From: Smittium mucronatum
Lineage: Eukaryota > Kickxellomycota > Harpellomycetes > Harpellales > Legeriomycetaceae
Length of the DNA stretch: 20,880 bases
Direction of reading: 5' to 3'
NCBI GenBank assembly: GCA_001953115.1
Contig: LSSL01000439.1
Coordinates: forward strand, 1-20,880
Positions 1 through 12,390 of the stretch are shown piece after piece. The notes beneath the pieces were generated by a model that did no database searches, was not told where the DNA came from, and saw nothing but the letters and a program-made list of their open reading frames with translations. How positions within the stretch are numbered: position 1 is the first letter of the stretch; each line of letters begins with the position of its first letter. Made by a program: the position numbers and the translations under genes.

Positions 1-68
1 CTTATTGCATTTAGGATAATAGTCTTTTCTATTCGACTTTTTCTTTTTTTCATATTTTTTTAGTATAG

Positions 69-106
69 TTTTAAATGGCTTTATCTTACAATAAAATTCC
101 GTAATA
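69..106 (+). repeat. dispersed short repeat, copy 1 (retroposon tail-like)
   Basis: These 38 bases match 16986-17023 at 35 of 38 positions, in the same orientation. The shared core includes TTATCTTACAATAAAATTCC. As in the other copy, an A-rich run follows (ACAAAAAAATG). No target-site duplication is evident around this copy, so it may be older or lie inside a longer element. The element class is inferred only from the better-preserved copy at 16975-17031. Confidence 0.6.
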
Positions 107-1287
107 CAAAAAAATGTATATATATTTTGATTTCAATCAAATATATCCTTTTTATTAATTGTTTTCATTTTGAAAAAATCAAATCTAGCCTAGATACAAA
201 GCTCTTGAAATATTTTTAACATTAATAGCTCTAGTTCAATTATGTTTAGATTGACTTGTTTTTTGATTCTTATTCTGAATAGGTTATATTATTTTTTTGA
301 AATTGAGGTTCCCATATCCCTAATTTTTTTGATATATAACTAATTTGAATTGAAATTAGCCCAGAAATGCTTCATTTTTGATCTATTTCACATTTTCTAA
401 AATCAAAAGTTTTCTTGAGGAAGATTCTTTAGCTACATCGGGTGGTTTTTATGTTTTTTTACCAATCTCCAGAAGATTATGTACATTTTCGATATATAAG
501 AAAATCACCTTCCACTTTCTTATCTTTTAGTTTTTCTTTTCCCCTATTGGGATCTCAGGTGTATTTTTGGGATAATTTTTAGTTTATAATGGCACTTTTT
601 AGAAGTTTTGAATATTATTTTGAAGGTATAATTCCGATTTTTTTAAATTAATTAGAAATGGAGAATTAAGTTTTATATTCTATTAAAACACTAGTTTCAA
701 TTTAATTTATAATTTTTCACATTTTAAATTCAATCTCCGTTAGTTCTTTGTCTCAAGTCAAATAGTGATGAGATATAAAATAGAGATATTTTGGTCTTCT
801 ATTGTCATTTTAAAATCAATTATATCATAATTCCACTATATCAATAAATACCTATCTTTAATTTCATCATTATTTGCATAATCTTCATATGTGAAAGCTA
901 TCTTATATATTGCTAATATTTTTTATTCCTTTTTAGCTAGATAAAATGGGATCTTAATTCAAGGAAATTTTTTTAAAAAATATAATCTTCATCCCGTGAT
1001 TTATGATCTTTAAGTTTTCTGATTTTTCAATGTGCTAATAATCAATTCTCCTTCCAGAGATACTACCTGGGTCTTAATTATTTTTAGCGCGGTGGCTTAT
1101 TGTAAATTGCTTTGGTTTAGTAATTTTATAATGGTCACTTTTTATCGCATTAAATTCCCGATTTAGCCCTATTTTTTCATTCATTTATGGTAGCGGAAGA
1201 GGAGGTGTATGAATTTTGATTTTTGGTTCTCCTATATGCAGTAGAACACATAAAAAATACATTATGAAATTTTCGGGTTAGTCTCAG

Positions 1288-1329
1288 TGTGAGTTCATTA
1301 AATTTGTACCCTGAACCTCACATTTTTTT
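1288..1329 (+). other. imperfect hairpin followed by T7
   Basis: The arm TGTGAGTTCA (1288-1297) is complementary to TGAACCTCACA (1312-1322) apart from one bulged base. Seven T follow immediately. This resembles a hairpin plus oligo(T) terminator, but no RNA gene is recognisable upstream, so it may be fortuitous. Confidence 0.3.
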
Positions 1330-1685
1330 GCTAAGAACCGCAACTGAATATTTTTTTAAGGGGTTTCGAATCAAATTTTATAGCGGATTTTTGATAGATA
1401 CTCAAGAGTATGTTCTCATATGAAGCCCTTGAATGTCTTTTTTTCGGGGGTTTCATTATTGAGAGTGGCTTTTGAAAACTGATTTTATTATTACTTACTG
1501 TTAATATTTTTTTTGAATTTTTTTTATCATCCAATAATTTGATGTTCAGTGATTTCCTAGTTTTAACAGTTGGAAATTTCATGGATTTGGATATTGAATA
1601 TTAATTATTTTAACTTTTTCTCCGACATTAATAATTGTAAATCCATCACTTCCCATAGAAAAATCACCGCTTATATTCCTGAAAT

Positions 1686-1976
1686 GTGCTGGAAAGGTTA
1701 TTTAACGTGATATTTTTACCCTCCAGGTTTTTTCGAATCCGAATTTCTGAGGCTGAAATTAAACCTTTTCCCCCTATTATTATCAATATATGTATTATCC
1801 TTAGCTTTGGGGATCCGAAATTTGTAAATATGTTTTATAAACGGAACAGAGCCAATATTCTGTTGCATTTTTTAAGGATGGGGGTGGAGGTTAGTGTAAA
1901 GATATGGATTTTTCTGGACTTGATGCTACAGTTGTGTGTATCTTTTAAACCGGATCATGATTATTTAAATTAATAA
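1686..1976 (+). pseudogene. possible decayed coding remnant, unidentified
   Basis: A 95-codon open frame lies in a stretch clearly richer in GC than its surroundings. It begins MLERLFNV and contains ISEAEIKPFPP and FLRMGVEV. I recognise no family. The start resembles a short minus-strand frame at 13435-13370 (M-x-E-K/R-L ... P-S-R-x-F), which hints at relics of one dispersed element. No convincing splice sites or conserved neighbours support an active gene. A chance ORF remains possible. Confidence 0.2.
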
Positions 1977-2607
1977 CAAAAAAAATTTAAATATATAAAT
2001 TTTTAATATATATATTTATTATAAAAAATGAAATTTGAAATTAAATTTAGTATTCATTATATCTTATAATAAATAAATATTAAATATAATAACCCTGAAA
2101 ATTCTATTTGGGGGAAATAATTTATGTGTTTCAATCTCTATTTTTCATAAATTGAAGTCATTGGCTAAGTCATAAAGCTCTAAAAAAAGTTATATATATT
2201 AATCAGGCTTTATCTGGTATTTTTCGATTATTTTTTTTAAATAAAAAAATTTGACTATGTGATTGAAATTGGGCTTAAATTTTTTTTTTCGGCTTTTTTC
2301 TAAAAAAATTCTTAAAATTTATAATCCAAGGTTTTGCATGGTGTTGTGGTGACCCCAATTCATATACAGGAGAATCTGTTCATTTATATCTATATTATCT
2401 GTATTTTAAATTATCTTTGGGTTGTATTTTTGTTACTTATTAGATGATAATTTTGATCGATAATTACTCTATTATTAAATTTAATTACTTTTAATAAATA
2501 CGAAAATAATTATCTGGTTTATACTAATAAAATTTCTGGAGTTTTTAACTATTTAATTGTAATTAATAAATGAGAATTAAATTAAAACAGTTCCATATTG
2601 TGTATAA

Positions 2608-2616
2608 CCCCCCCCC
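2608..2616. repeat. C9 homopolymer tract
   Basis: Nine consecutive C in DNA of about 20% GC, flanked by TATAA on the left and TTTTTT on the right. A second C9 tract with a similar setting lies at 7677-7685. Confidence 0.9.
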
Positions 2617-3284
2617 TTTTTTCGTCTTTTTTTATATAAATTTACTACTTTATTTCGGGCTATGATTAAATATATACCCAAATTATTTCTTATTTTTAGC
2701 AATTTGTAAAGTTAGAACACTATTAGATTAAACCCGTATAAATCCCCATTTTTAAACTTATTATAGGGTAGAGTGTTGGTTTATTAATTTTTTTTATAAC
2801 GAAATGAAAAACTTTAATCCTTTCAAAGCCGATTGTGCGAAAAATTAATTTGAATTTTTTTTCAACATTATCATTAAGTTAATAATATATGTATACTATT
2901 GGATGAATGAACCATTTTAACCAGTCGAGATTTTTAACTTAGACCAATAGGTGTGAGACTTAAATATGGTTTAGGAAAAGGGTTATAATGATTTTATTTT
3001 CTTCTAATTTTCATCCAAATGATGCTAAATAAGGAGAAATATGTATCCAATTTAAAATTTTCCTGAATTTTTTAATTAAGCAAGGAAATGTGAGAGTATT
3101 GGAAGAATAATTAGACATTCTTTTTTTAAAAAAAGAAGCCAAGTTGCTTAAGAATACAATCTATAAAGTTAAATAAGCTCTTTTTTCTTAATTTTAACTT
3201 TTTAAATTTAAACTATTTATTTAAGCGATTTAATTAACCATTAGTTGTTTTAGGTAATATTTCTGGGTTTTAGTTGCTATTGGA

Positions 3285-3287
<3 letters not shown>

Positions 3288-3317
<30 letters not shown>
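3288..3317. repeat. (AT)15 microsatellite
   Basis: Thirty bases of perfectly alternating AT, within the gene-free region. Confidence 0.95.
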
Positions 3318-3321
<4 letters not shown>

Positions 3322-3980
3322 ATAAAATCCCGCTTTTTGATTAAAGTATCAACTTTTTACAAAAGTACTAAAAACTATGAATGAAAATTTTCTATCTTAA
3401 ATTTTTCAGACTTATATTTGTGATGATAAAATTTAAGGAATTTTTAATTCTTAAAGTATTAGTTTAGTTAAAATTATATATTTAATCTGATTTTTATCAG
3501 AGAGAAGGATTCAAAGAATAAAATTACGCCAAATCATTTATTTTGAATGAAATCTAAGAATTGCTTTACTTTGTAAGTATTAAAATAGGCATCAGGAAAA
3601 CACTTCATGTATTTTTTCAGGATGCTGAATTAGTAATAAAATTAAATAAAAACACACAACTTTTAGGTGAAAATAATTTAAGGTTTATATAAAACTAATT
3701 AAAGGGGAAATTAATAATTTTATAAACAAAGATCCTGGCCTAGAGACTTCTTATCATCAGTAATATCTTTGATTCAGGCGTATTATGATAAACTGACATC
3801 CATCATTTCTATTTTTTAATATAGAAAATTCCTATTAGTTCAAATATTACTGTTTATTTATCTAATACATGTAGCACTTGGAAATCGCTAAAAATATAAT
3901 GCGATAGAATACATTTTATTCTTTTTAAAATTGAAATTTTTTTCGATATCAAATTTCACCCAATAATAGTCATCTCCATA

Positions 3981-4004
3981 ATATATATATATATATATAT
4001 ATAT
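3981..4004. repeat. (AT)12 microsatellite
   Basis: Twenty-four bases of perfectly alternating AT, within the gene-free region. Confidence 0.95.
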
Positions 4005-5580
4005 TAATGTTTTAAAAATTGTTGCATATTAATAAACGAGCCGTATTCTAATAATATAAAATTTAAAATATTATATTTGAACCCTATTATAATGAGTATA
4101 TTATTATAAAAAAAATATGGAAAAAAATTAAAGAAACAAAGCTGAAGTGAGTATCTATAAAAACTAAATATTCTAATTAAGCAGAATTTGGGAGAATTCA
4201 GCCTAAAATTTGATAAATATTATATATTGAACGAAATAGTCATAAGTTATATGATAAAAATTCTGATAAAAATTTAAAATTGATATTTTTTCACAAGAAT
4301 ATAGATAAAAAAAATAATAACAGTCCAAATTCTAAAAAATCATCTAAAATTGAAAAGATAGTCTCACAATAAAAAAAAAAAAAAAGACTGAGGTATATAC
4401 TTTTTTAAAAAATCGAGACAGACATAAAAAAATTGATTTAATGGATAAACTACAAATGTGGTTAAAAATCAAAAACTCTTGTGAAAACTTGGCAATTATT
4501 GAAGGAAATATTCTTTTTTTTAACAAGAAAATTGAAAATTCATTTTTATCATTGAATTAAACGCGCATAATTTCAAATTAGTTCAACTTTAATAATTAAT
4601 TCCACAATCAGGGTGAAGAATGAATTTCGATACCCGAAGATTTTAATTTTCGAGAGAACCAATTTTAAAATCTTTTAATAATAATAAGGATTATCTGTAA
4701 TATAAATTTTTTTATCGATCTAATTTTAAAATTGAGGGAAAAAATGAATACCGATTTTATTCTATGTACTCTGAAAGTGAAAAAAGAGGATTAAATATTT
4801 TATCTAATCATTTTTTCAATGCAGAAAAATAATCGTTATTTATGTAAAAAATTAAGAAATATTCCGCATAAAGAAAAAATTTAGTAATTCGAAAAAAAAA
4901 AAACCACAAATTTCTTTATTATTACAGAATAATAACGTCATTAATCTGAAAAAAACTAACAAGAAACAATGAAATTTAAACCAATTTATATTTTTCATAA
5001 AATTGAAAAAACGTTAAATATTTGGGGAAAAAAAAGAATAGCCTGAAATTTTTCTTGATTCTGGATTTCATATTAAGCCTATTAAATATATGCAGCTATT
5101 TTAGCTCCAATTATTTGAGTTGAAATAGAAATTTCGAAATTTAATTTATTTTTACTGCGGAATAAAAATTTATAATAAAAAAATTCAATTTATCAATAAT
5201 TTTAATTAAATGAATTGAAATATTACGTACTGTAAGGATCAGGTTTAATGGGATAATTTTAATGATAAAAGGTAAAAGGAAATACTTAGTTAAAATATAA
5301 AAGATAGGGAAAGAGACAAGTTGAAAAGCTTAGCCATTCCAAAATGTCTAAGCTTCCTTATTTATACCGTTTTCAATTTTCTAAAAGACAATTATGCTTA
5401 TGGGAAGATTTCTTCATTGGATAAAACATTCAATGCGTGTACTGAATCTATTTGTTCATTACAGTACACATAATTTTAAAATCATCAAAAATTCAAAAAA
5501 AAAATTTTATTATTATTAATGTATATTGATCTTTTTCAAAGCGAATATTTTATATGTTCTAATAAATTTTTCATGAAAAA

Positions 5581-5610
5581 AATGGTGATCTTAAATAATA
5601 AAACTCCGTG
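5581..5610 (+). repeat. dispersed short repeat, copy 2 (diverged)
   Basis: It aligns to 16991-17020 with two 2-base indels and about 25 matches among 28 aligned positions: AATGG, ATCTTA, ATAAAA and TCCGTG are all kept in order. It has the same orientation as the copies at 69-106 and 16986-17023 and is also followed by A-rich sequence. Confidence 0.45.
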
Positions 5611-7676
5611 TTTAGAAAAATAAAATCCAGTAATTAATCGGAATCAGGGTAGAGTTTAATAAACTAATTCAGAATTTTTCTCTCATTTGGATTGTGTTTT
5701 AAATTTTATTTTAAATAAACATTTATTAATTATGATTAAATCAAATATTGTATACAAATTCAATAATCATTTTAAATTGAACATAATGGATATAATTGGA
5801 GTTTAATTATGATATTTCCCTCTTTCTAAGACTCAGCTTTGATTTGACTTTAATTTAAAAATCATAATTCAAATTTTAGAAAAAATAGTATATTTTTTTC
5901 TTGATATGAAACGTAAAATTAATAGCGTTCTTTATTTCATTTTTCAATAAATACATTAAATGGGTATTTTCACCTTATAATTCACCCAATTTGTTAATTT
6001 TTATTTTTAACTAATAGAAGATGGATAAAATGACTTGCTAAATCAGTTTTACGAAAAAAAATTAAAATAAGCTTCCTGATACCTCTCATTTTTTATTTCC
6101 ACGAAATATAAGTTAATAATTTCAAATAAATTTATACTTTTAAATACGCTCAATAACAATTGAAAAAAATGCATAATGAAAAAACCATTAGGGGTAGTAA
6201 AGTATTTCTAACAAATCTAAAAAAAATATTGCTCTGAAAATAAAAAAAAAACTAATATATATAATAGATAAATATAGAGGGCAAGGAAATAAACTATAGT
6301 TATAATGTTTTTACACTTAAAATTCTGAAAAACAAAATTTTAGTAAATAAGAATATAAGAATTTTGTAAAAAAAATTAAAAGGTTATTCAGTCCACAAAT
6401 TTGAGATATTTTTGAGATTTTAATTTTGGAAACCTAATGAAATTTCAAAAACTTTCAAAAATAATTCAGTACTAGTTTTATAAAGAATTCATATGATTTA
6501 TTTATTTCACTACATGTTAAAGAAATTTATTTGTAAAAAATCAGCCTTTTTATTGAAATATTTATTGATTACAAGATATATAATAAAATTATAGCAATGA
6601 AGATTGACATGCAAACCTTCATTATTTTTATATATTTGAAAGTTCGAAATATCAAATCATATGTTTAATAGCTGAAAAAAGCTCTCCGTGGAAATTACTG
6701 ACAACAGAAGGGCATAATCCAATTTATAATCTCGAATAATAACAATAATAATAATAAAGTTTCTATATAGTAAATATATTCTTTCTAAAATATTTTGAAA
6801 AAGTCGCATTGGTTGATCCCAAACTTCTATCTAATTACCGTAGCCTTTGGGTATTTTTTGAATAATCAGAATCATTTCAAACCAATTTACGTTATTTATT
6901 TTTTTTTTTTATCTGATAAAATTTCCACAAATCTTTAGATTTTTGGTGACTTTGATTTAATTTTAGGTATATGAAAGGAATTTTTTTTAAAAAAGAATAT
7001 TTTTATTTATATTATCTGAAAAATTAATTACAGTCTTAATATGTTCTAAGCTCAATTTATTTGCTCTTGTAAGTAACCTATTTGTATATATTATCATTAA
7101 TATACTCTTTCTGCTCAAAAATTATTAATTTTAATTTAAACCCTTATTAATTAGAATTAAAAAATTTTAACCTAAAAAAATATTATTAATTCAGGATTTA
7201 CTCCGGAAATATTACTAATCTTTTTATCTTCAAATTCTTTTCGGCGATTAAACAATTATTTAATCTAAAAAATAAATTGTTGTTTCAATAAATACTCTAT
7301 AAATGGATAAATTTGTATCGGTGAGTATGGTTTTTATAAATCTTCTGTTAAAAAATGCTTTGAAAAGCCTTATTATTATTGGCCAAGAAAAAAAATCATC
7401 TTTTACAATAATTGAATGAAAAAATATAAAAAATAAAAAATGATTGCAAAATAATCATAAATTCATCTAACCAATATTTTTTATTGTAATCGAATCGATA
7501 CAAAAACCCAATAAAAATAATTGGGGCTAAAATATTCTACCCTATAATTAGTTTTAATTGAAATTAAATGAAAAAAAATGTTTTATTTTATTTAACGAAA
7601 TTACCAAAAAATGGAAATTAAAAAAGAGAATATATATTTTTAAGAAGCAAGATTCAGTGAAATCCATTAATATATA

Positions 7677-7685
7677 CCCCCCCCC
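7677..7685. repeat. C9 homopolymer tract
   Basis: Nine consecutive C preceded by TATATA and followed by TTTCTCCCC. It is the second such tract in the window, 5069 bp after the first and in the same orientation. Confidence 0.9.
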
Positions 7686-10600
7686 TTTCTCCCCTTGAAA
7701 ATTTTTTTATCAAATAAAAACTCGATTATGCATGATAATAATTTTTTATAAAATTTTAAATCAAGGTAAAATTATTATTTAAAAGGAAAATTTAACTATA
7801 AAAAATTTATAAAAGAAAATTTATATGAATTCTATGGAGAGAATCGCATTAATTCAATTTTAGCACTGAAGATGCTATTTCTTTTTGCAAAGCTATTTTT
7901 ATTGAATGGTTTGTAATTAAAACCGTTAAATTCATTGAACATAGATATAAAGTTATCAATTTTTTTCGTCTTTGATCATTTATTCTAACCTGATACTTTT
8001 TTTTTTGTTTTTTTATAAAGTTCTGATTTTTCAATCTTATATGATTGTAAAAATCTATATCATCCATTTTCAAAGGATATTTTGATATTTGTATGTTTGA
8101 TATTACTACGCATAATTTATTGAAATTTCAATATTAAATAATTAACTTAAAATGTTTCTCTCGCTAATTTGAAAACACTCTTTGATCTTCAAAAACCGTT
8201 TTTCACGATTTTTTCCCCCATTACAGTTAACTGTGATTTCTATAACAGATTATAAGTTTAAATTAAACGAGTTTTTTGGGGAGCTAAATGAATTTTGAGC
8301 CTTCTAATATCTTTCTTCATTATTAAAAATTTGCTTTCTCGTTATTAATGCTCCAAATATCTTAAACTTACCCACATAGCTTTTATCAGCCATTATAAAA
8401 ATCTTTTTTATATTCCATTATGGCCGTCTATTCTATATTCTGCTGAAGAATTTTTCACAAAACTTCTGGGTATACTCTAGATTTTTATTTTTTTGAAACC
8501 AGCGTTTTATGTATAAATCCTTATATTATCTAGATTATGAATACACATCTTCCATAAGGTATTATCGGAAATTTTCTCTTAACACAGAAACGATTCTGCT
8601 TTCCATAAAAAAAATCTTCCCATAATAAAATAACCTGGAAGCTCTATTGAAAAAAAAAACACTGTACATTAGACCATTGTGGCTACTTGTTTACCATTTC
8701 AAAGTATATCAGATTGGGAAATTTTGAACTCTTTCTTAAAGAAGCAAAAATGGTGCGTCATAAGCTATTCTCTAATAAAATTAGCTGCAAAGTTTACCAT
8801 AATGCAAGCAGGGGTACCAAATATATTGAAACCACGCCCCGAAATTTTAAATACGGAGTAATCCTGAAATATTTCATTAGAATGGGCAGCTTATCCTTTT
8901 TTGAGATTTTGAATTTTCCTCTTTTTTTCATCTCGAAATTGATAGGGCTTTTTTCACAAACATAATGGACTTTTTACAACTAATCAATATCAAAAAAATT
9001 CAAAAGGTATATATCTTTAGGCTTTTTGGGTTACACTTTATAAGAATTTGTATCAGTACCTTCATAACAAATTGAATACTAAATAGCTAAAGTATAAGCT
9101 ATAAAAAAAATTCGTGTAACCCCTTTTAGGTACTTCATAATTAAAGACTTTTAAAAATCATGAAGATGTTCTTTTAATGTTTTAAATTATTTTTGTGAGA
9201 TAAATCTTGGTGAAAAAAATTAAAATGTATTTGGAAAGTATATTTGAAACATATTTTTAGGAAAACTTTAAACCCTTTTGAATTTATTGCATAATTTGTA
9301 ATTAAAACCGCCACAAATTTATCATCACTAAATATTTAGGAAATTTGAGTCAAAAAAATGGGTCCGAACATAATTTTGCACATGAAGTTGTATTATGCGA
9401 TGAAATTTCGATAAATTCTAATAGCTAGGATTTTTTCTTAAAACTCCCGATTTAATTAATTGATTTAGTATTTAATCACAAGAAATATGAGTAAATAAAA
9501 AATATTAACCATTTATAAATCCGTCTTTTAAATAAATTTTTATTTGTATTAAGCAGTTTTTTTGAAAAAAAATTGGCTGTTATGATTGGATTTAATCGGA
9601 TCAAAACCGAAATTCTTCTCGAATATTTTGTAACTAAATTCTAAAAAAGCATTCTTAAAAAGATGTGAAAATTCCTATCTAAAAATTATCCTTTTATGCG
9701 AAATTTTATATAGTATTATATTTTAGCGAATTAAGGAATATTTATTAAAATCGGAGTTTTTCGAACCCCATTTTCATATTAAGAGATTTATAAGATTATT
9801 TTGAAAGAACCCTACACGATTATTGACGCGTTATGCCATTATGTTTATTTCTTGTTTATAAAATTTTATGGACAACTTGTATAGAAGAAAGATTTTTTAT
9901 TTAATTTAGAGCGAATATAAAAATAATTTGTTTGCATAATCTGCTAACTTGTGAAAAAAAAAATTTGTGTAGTTTTTTGGATATATAGCTGTTAATGGTT
10001 ATTAAGTTCTTATACGATTATAGATCTATAATTTCTACAATCCCTCTATTATTAATGATTGCAAAATTAACTTTACTAATCATATAAAGATTTAAAATAT
10101 GTTATTATTTCCAAATCTACAATCATAAATATTTCCACATACATATAAAATAAGAATTGGGTACAATTTTCAATTTTTTTTATTCATAGTAATTGAGTAA
10201 ATTTTCGATTATATATGAGGTTTAAAAAAGGCAACAATGAGCATAAAATAAAACAACAAAATTGGATATCAGGTATGAAACTACTCGAGATATTTGAAAA
10301 TATAGCGTGCAAAAATTCATAATTTAAACCGAATTGATGGAATAGAATAGTAATATGAAATTTTACATTTAATGTGTGCAAAAAACAATAATTTTTATCT
10401 ACCTTTCAAATAAAAGGCATTTAAATAACCTTCCGTATTTAAAACAAGATCCAGGAAATTTATTTTTTTTTGCAGAAATTCAAAAGATTTTTTTCATAAA
10501 AAACCCCAATTTTTTTAAAAAAAATAAAGTTATTTTTAGGACTAGATTCCAAATTTATTAGTAGAAAGAAGTGGGGTAGGGAACAATCTCTATAAAAAAA

Positions 10601-10925
10601 ATTTAAAATAAAACAAAAAATAGACCACAAGGTTCCCATGAGGAAAAATATTTCAAATATTAATAAACATAGATGAATGGATTGAATGTAGAACTTTATT
10701 TGATATTTTAAATGATATTTTTTAATAAAAAAATTTTGGATATGGTTTAAAGCATAATCTTTATTTACTGACTTGAAAAAAGAATCTAGTAAAATACGAG
10801 GGATGTTCGGTGAGAGATGATTATTATTTTTTTCAAAAAAATATAAAGTTGCAAGGGGTTATGGGAATTGATGGGAAAGAGTCTCTTTTTTTTTTTTTTT
10901 GTTAGATGGGGAAGAGACATGAGTA
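7686..10925. other. gene-free AT-rich region upstream of the ESF2 3' end
   Basis: No recognised protein or RNA gene. The plus strand becomes T-rich again up to about 9.4 kb. A slightly GC-richer patch at 8679-8965 has two overlapping open frames of 60 and 92 codons. The longer contains KMVRHKLFSNK and VILKYFIRMG; I cannot assign either, and they may be a decayed element. A T15 tract lies at 10886-10900. Confidence 0.5.
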
Positions 10926-10931
10926 TTTATT
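10926..10931 (-). promoter_or_regulatory. candidate polyadenylation signal of ESF2
   Basis: The minus strand reads AATAAA about 42 nt after the ESF2 stop codon, a normal position for a cleavage signal. AATAAA-like strings are common by chance in DNA this AT-rich. Confidence 0.4.
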
Positions 10932-10972
10932 TCTAATTGGGATTATTTTTATAATTAATATGGAATAATTAA

Positions 10973-12390
10973 CTACAGTAACTTTCCAAGAACAGAAGAG
11001 ACAGAATCTTCTAGCTTTGTGTTATTTTTAAGAGATGAATCTTTACTTGATAATACATCAAGCTGCTTGATGGTGAGAGTATTAGACGTAGATTTGCTGG
11101 AATCTTGTGTAGATGATGGGTCTGAAGAAGCCAGTTTTTTAGACTTTTTGTATTCCATACCTTTGATCATTTTTGATTTTTCGACCTTATTAATAAACTC
11201 GTTTGCTTCATTCTTGGCCTGGGCCATTTCGTTTCTGAGTCTATATTCTCTTTCAGCTCTTTCGAAGGCTGTAAGCAGAAAAATTTTGCGATTTTTTAAT
11301 TATTATTGTTAAGAATAAAAAAAATAATAATAATGGTTAGAACCGAAAAGTGGGTAATTTAGTAAATAGTTATAGAGTGGAAAGAGAGAAAAGAGAGCAT
11401 TAAACAATACCTAGTTGATCAACTAAATTTCTCCATTTGAATTTTGGCAAGTATTTCAAGTTCCAAAGCATATCATAATGAAAGCTTCTTTTTTTGCCAC
11501 CTGATTGGGAGAAAAAAATCATTAATAGACATGAATAAAACATTCAAAAGGTAAAAGTTTTGAGCAAATAATGAAAAAATAAAAGAGAGAAAAAAAAGTT
11601 GTTTTACCCATAGGCTGATTATTCAACATTTGAGCAACGGATTTAGCAACCTTTTTGTCAGCAAATTCTATCCAGCCTTCAGTGAAACCTTTACGTTTGC
11701 TTCCGCCTTGCTTAATTCTTCTCATACGCATTTTAGGATCTGAGAAAGAAGTAGAAAAAAAAGGGAATTAACATATAAAGATGGAATAAAAAGTATACAC
11801 TAGTATCTTGATTCTGGTAAGGGGATTTGGAGGATTTTTTTTTTTTGAAATAAAAAAAAAAATCTAGTAAAAAAGAGTGAAAGTATGGATTAAAGATTAC
11901 CTTCAGGGGCGAGAAACAAGCGGCCAATTTGACCGTACTTGCTTAGCAATCTACGAACTTTGTTTGGCTTGAGGAAAGGAGGCACTCTAGACATGTAAAT
12001 AACACCGGTTTTCTTTTCCTTTTTCTGGAATTCCAGGAATTCCTCTTTGGTTAGAGGTTTAAGCTCAGGTTTTTCTGATTCAGATTCAGAATCGATTTCG
12101 AGATTTTTTCTTTTTTTAGGTGCTTTTTTCTCTGCCTCTCCGCTAATTAAAGAATCTTCGTCGCTCAGTTCTAAATTATGAGTGGATTTGTCATCGTCAT
12201 TATCCGAATCATCTTCAGAAGAAATTTCTGAATCTTCATGACCGGGTTTCTTTTTGGAAGTATACATCCGATCCTTGGAAAAATCTTGGTACATCTCATC
12301 GTCTGAAACTTTTTCGGAAATATTATCAGAATACTCGGCGTCGGAGTTTTCGTATTTAGAAGGCTCAAAAAATGATTTTAGACTATCCAT
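10973..12390 (-). CDS. ESF2: ESF2/ABT1-family pre-rRNA processing factor (RRM protein), 4 exons
   Basis: Coding exons on the minus strand are 12390-11901, 11739-11608, 11500-11411 and 11268-10973 (1008 nt, 335 aa). All three introns (161, 107 and 142 bp) are in phase 1, with donors GTAATC, GTAAAA and GTATTG and CAG acceptors. Residues 1-120 are acidic and Ser-rich with a Lys-rich patch near 89-95. An RRM-like domain starts at about 129 ([14 protein letters not shown]), continues through GWIEF and ends near MGGKKRS (207-213). Next come the family signature YLPKFKW (224-230), a charged helix and VEKSKMI (266-272), then a Ser/Lys-rich tail. Yeast Esf2 (316 aa) works in the nucleolar small-subunit processome, in early 18S pre-rRNA cleavages and as a stimulator of the helicase Dbp8; metazoan orthologues are ABT1. 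The ATG at 12390 has A at -3 and G at +4. Splicing across all four exons restores one frame, so the model is firm. Confidence 0.93.

Larger units (their letters stand above)
1..2607. other. gene-free AT-rich region, T-rich on the plus strand
   Basis: No conserved protein, tRNA or rRNA is recognisable. The plus strand is rich in T in the lines I counted by hand (36 T to 11 A in the first 60 bases, 33 to 15 in 1501-1560). It contains a copy of the dispersed repeat at 69-106, a hairpin with a T tract at 1288-1329, and one ORF-like stretch at 1686-1973, each listed separately. Two short stretches at 585-601 and 1127-1144 share the string TTATAATGG(T)CACTTTTTA and may be older, diverged repeat copies. 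Confidence 0.6.
2617..7676. other. gene-free AT-rich region between the two C9 tracts
   Basis: About 5 kb without recognisable coding sequence. Much of it is A-rich on the plus strand (for example roughly 34 A to 13 T in 4321-4380), the opposite of the flanking segments. It contains two (AT)n microsatellites and the third, more diverged copy of the dispersed repeat (5581-5610). Long A runs and short ORFs (such as minus 4526-4344) look like chance products of base composition. Confidence 0.55.

Noticed and set aside
1331..1582. 83-codon minus-strand ORF
   Set aside because: Lys/Ser/Asn-rich composition that follows base content; no family resemblance, no splice context.
4344..4526. 60-codon minus-strand ORF
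   Set aside because: Mostly F, L, S and K codons from homopolymer runs, with no motif; expected by chance in AT-rich DNA.
7849..8073. 74-codon minus-strand ORF
   Set aside because: Composition-driven and without recognisable domain or neighbours.
9748..9765. TTCGAACCCC as a minus-strand tRNA B box
   Set aside because: The T-arm does not pair and no A box or acceptor stem is found.
10184..10561. Two short ORFs on opposite strands (65 and 61 codons)
   Set aside because: No motif, and both lie in DNA of typical spacer composition.
11019..11312. 97-codon plus-strand ORF
   Set aside because: Antisense shadow of ESF2 exon 4.
11998..12390. Acidic Ser-rich N-terminus of ESF2 as an unusual fusion
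   Set aside because: Acidic, low-complexity N-termini are ordinary in nucleolar proteins of this family.
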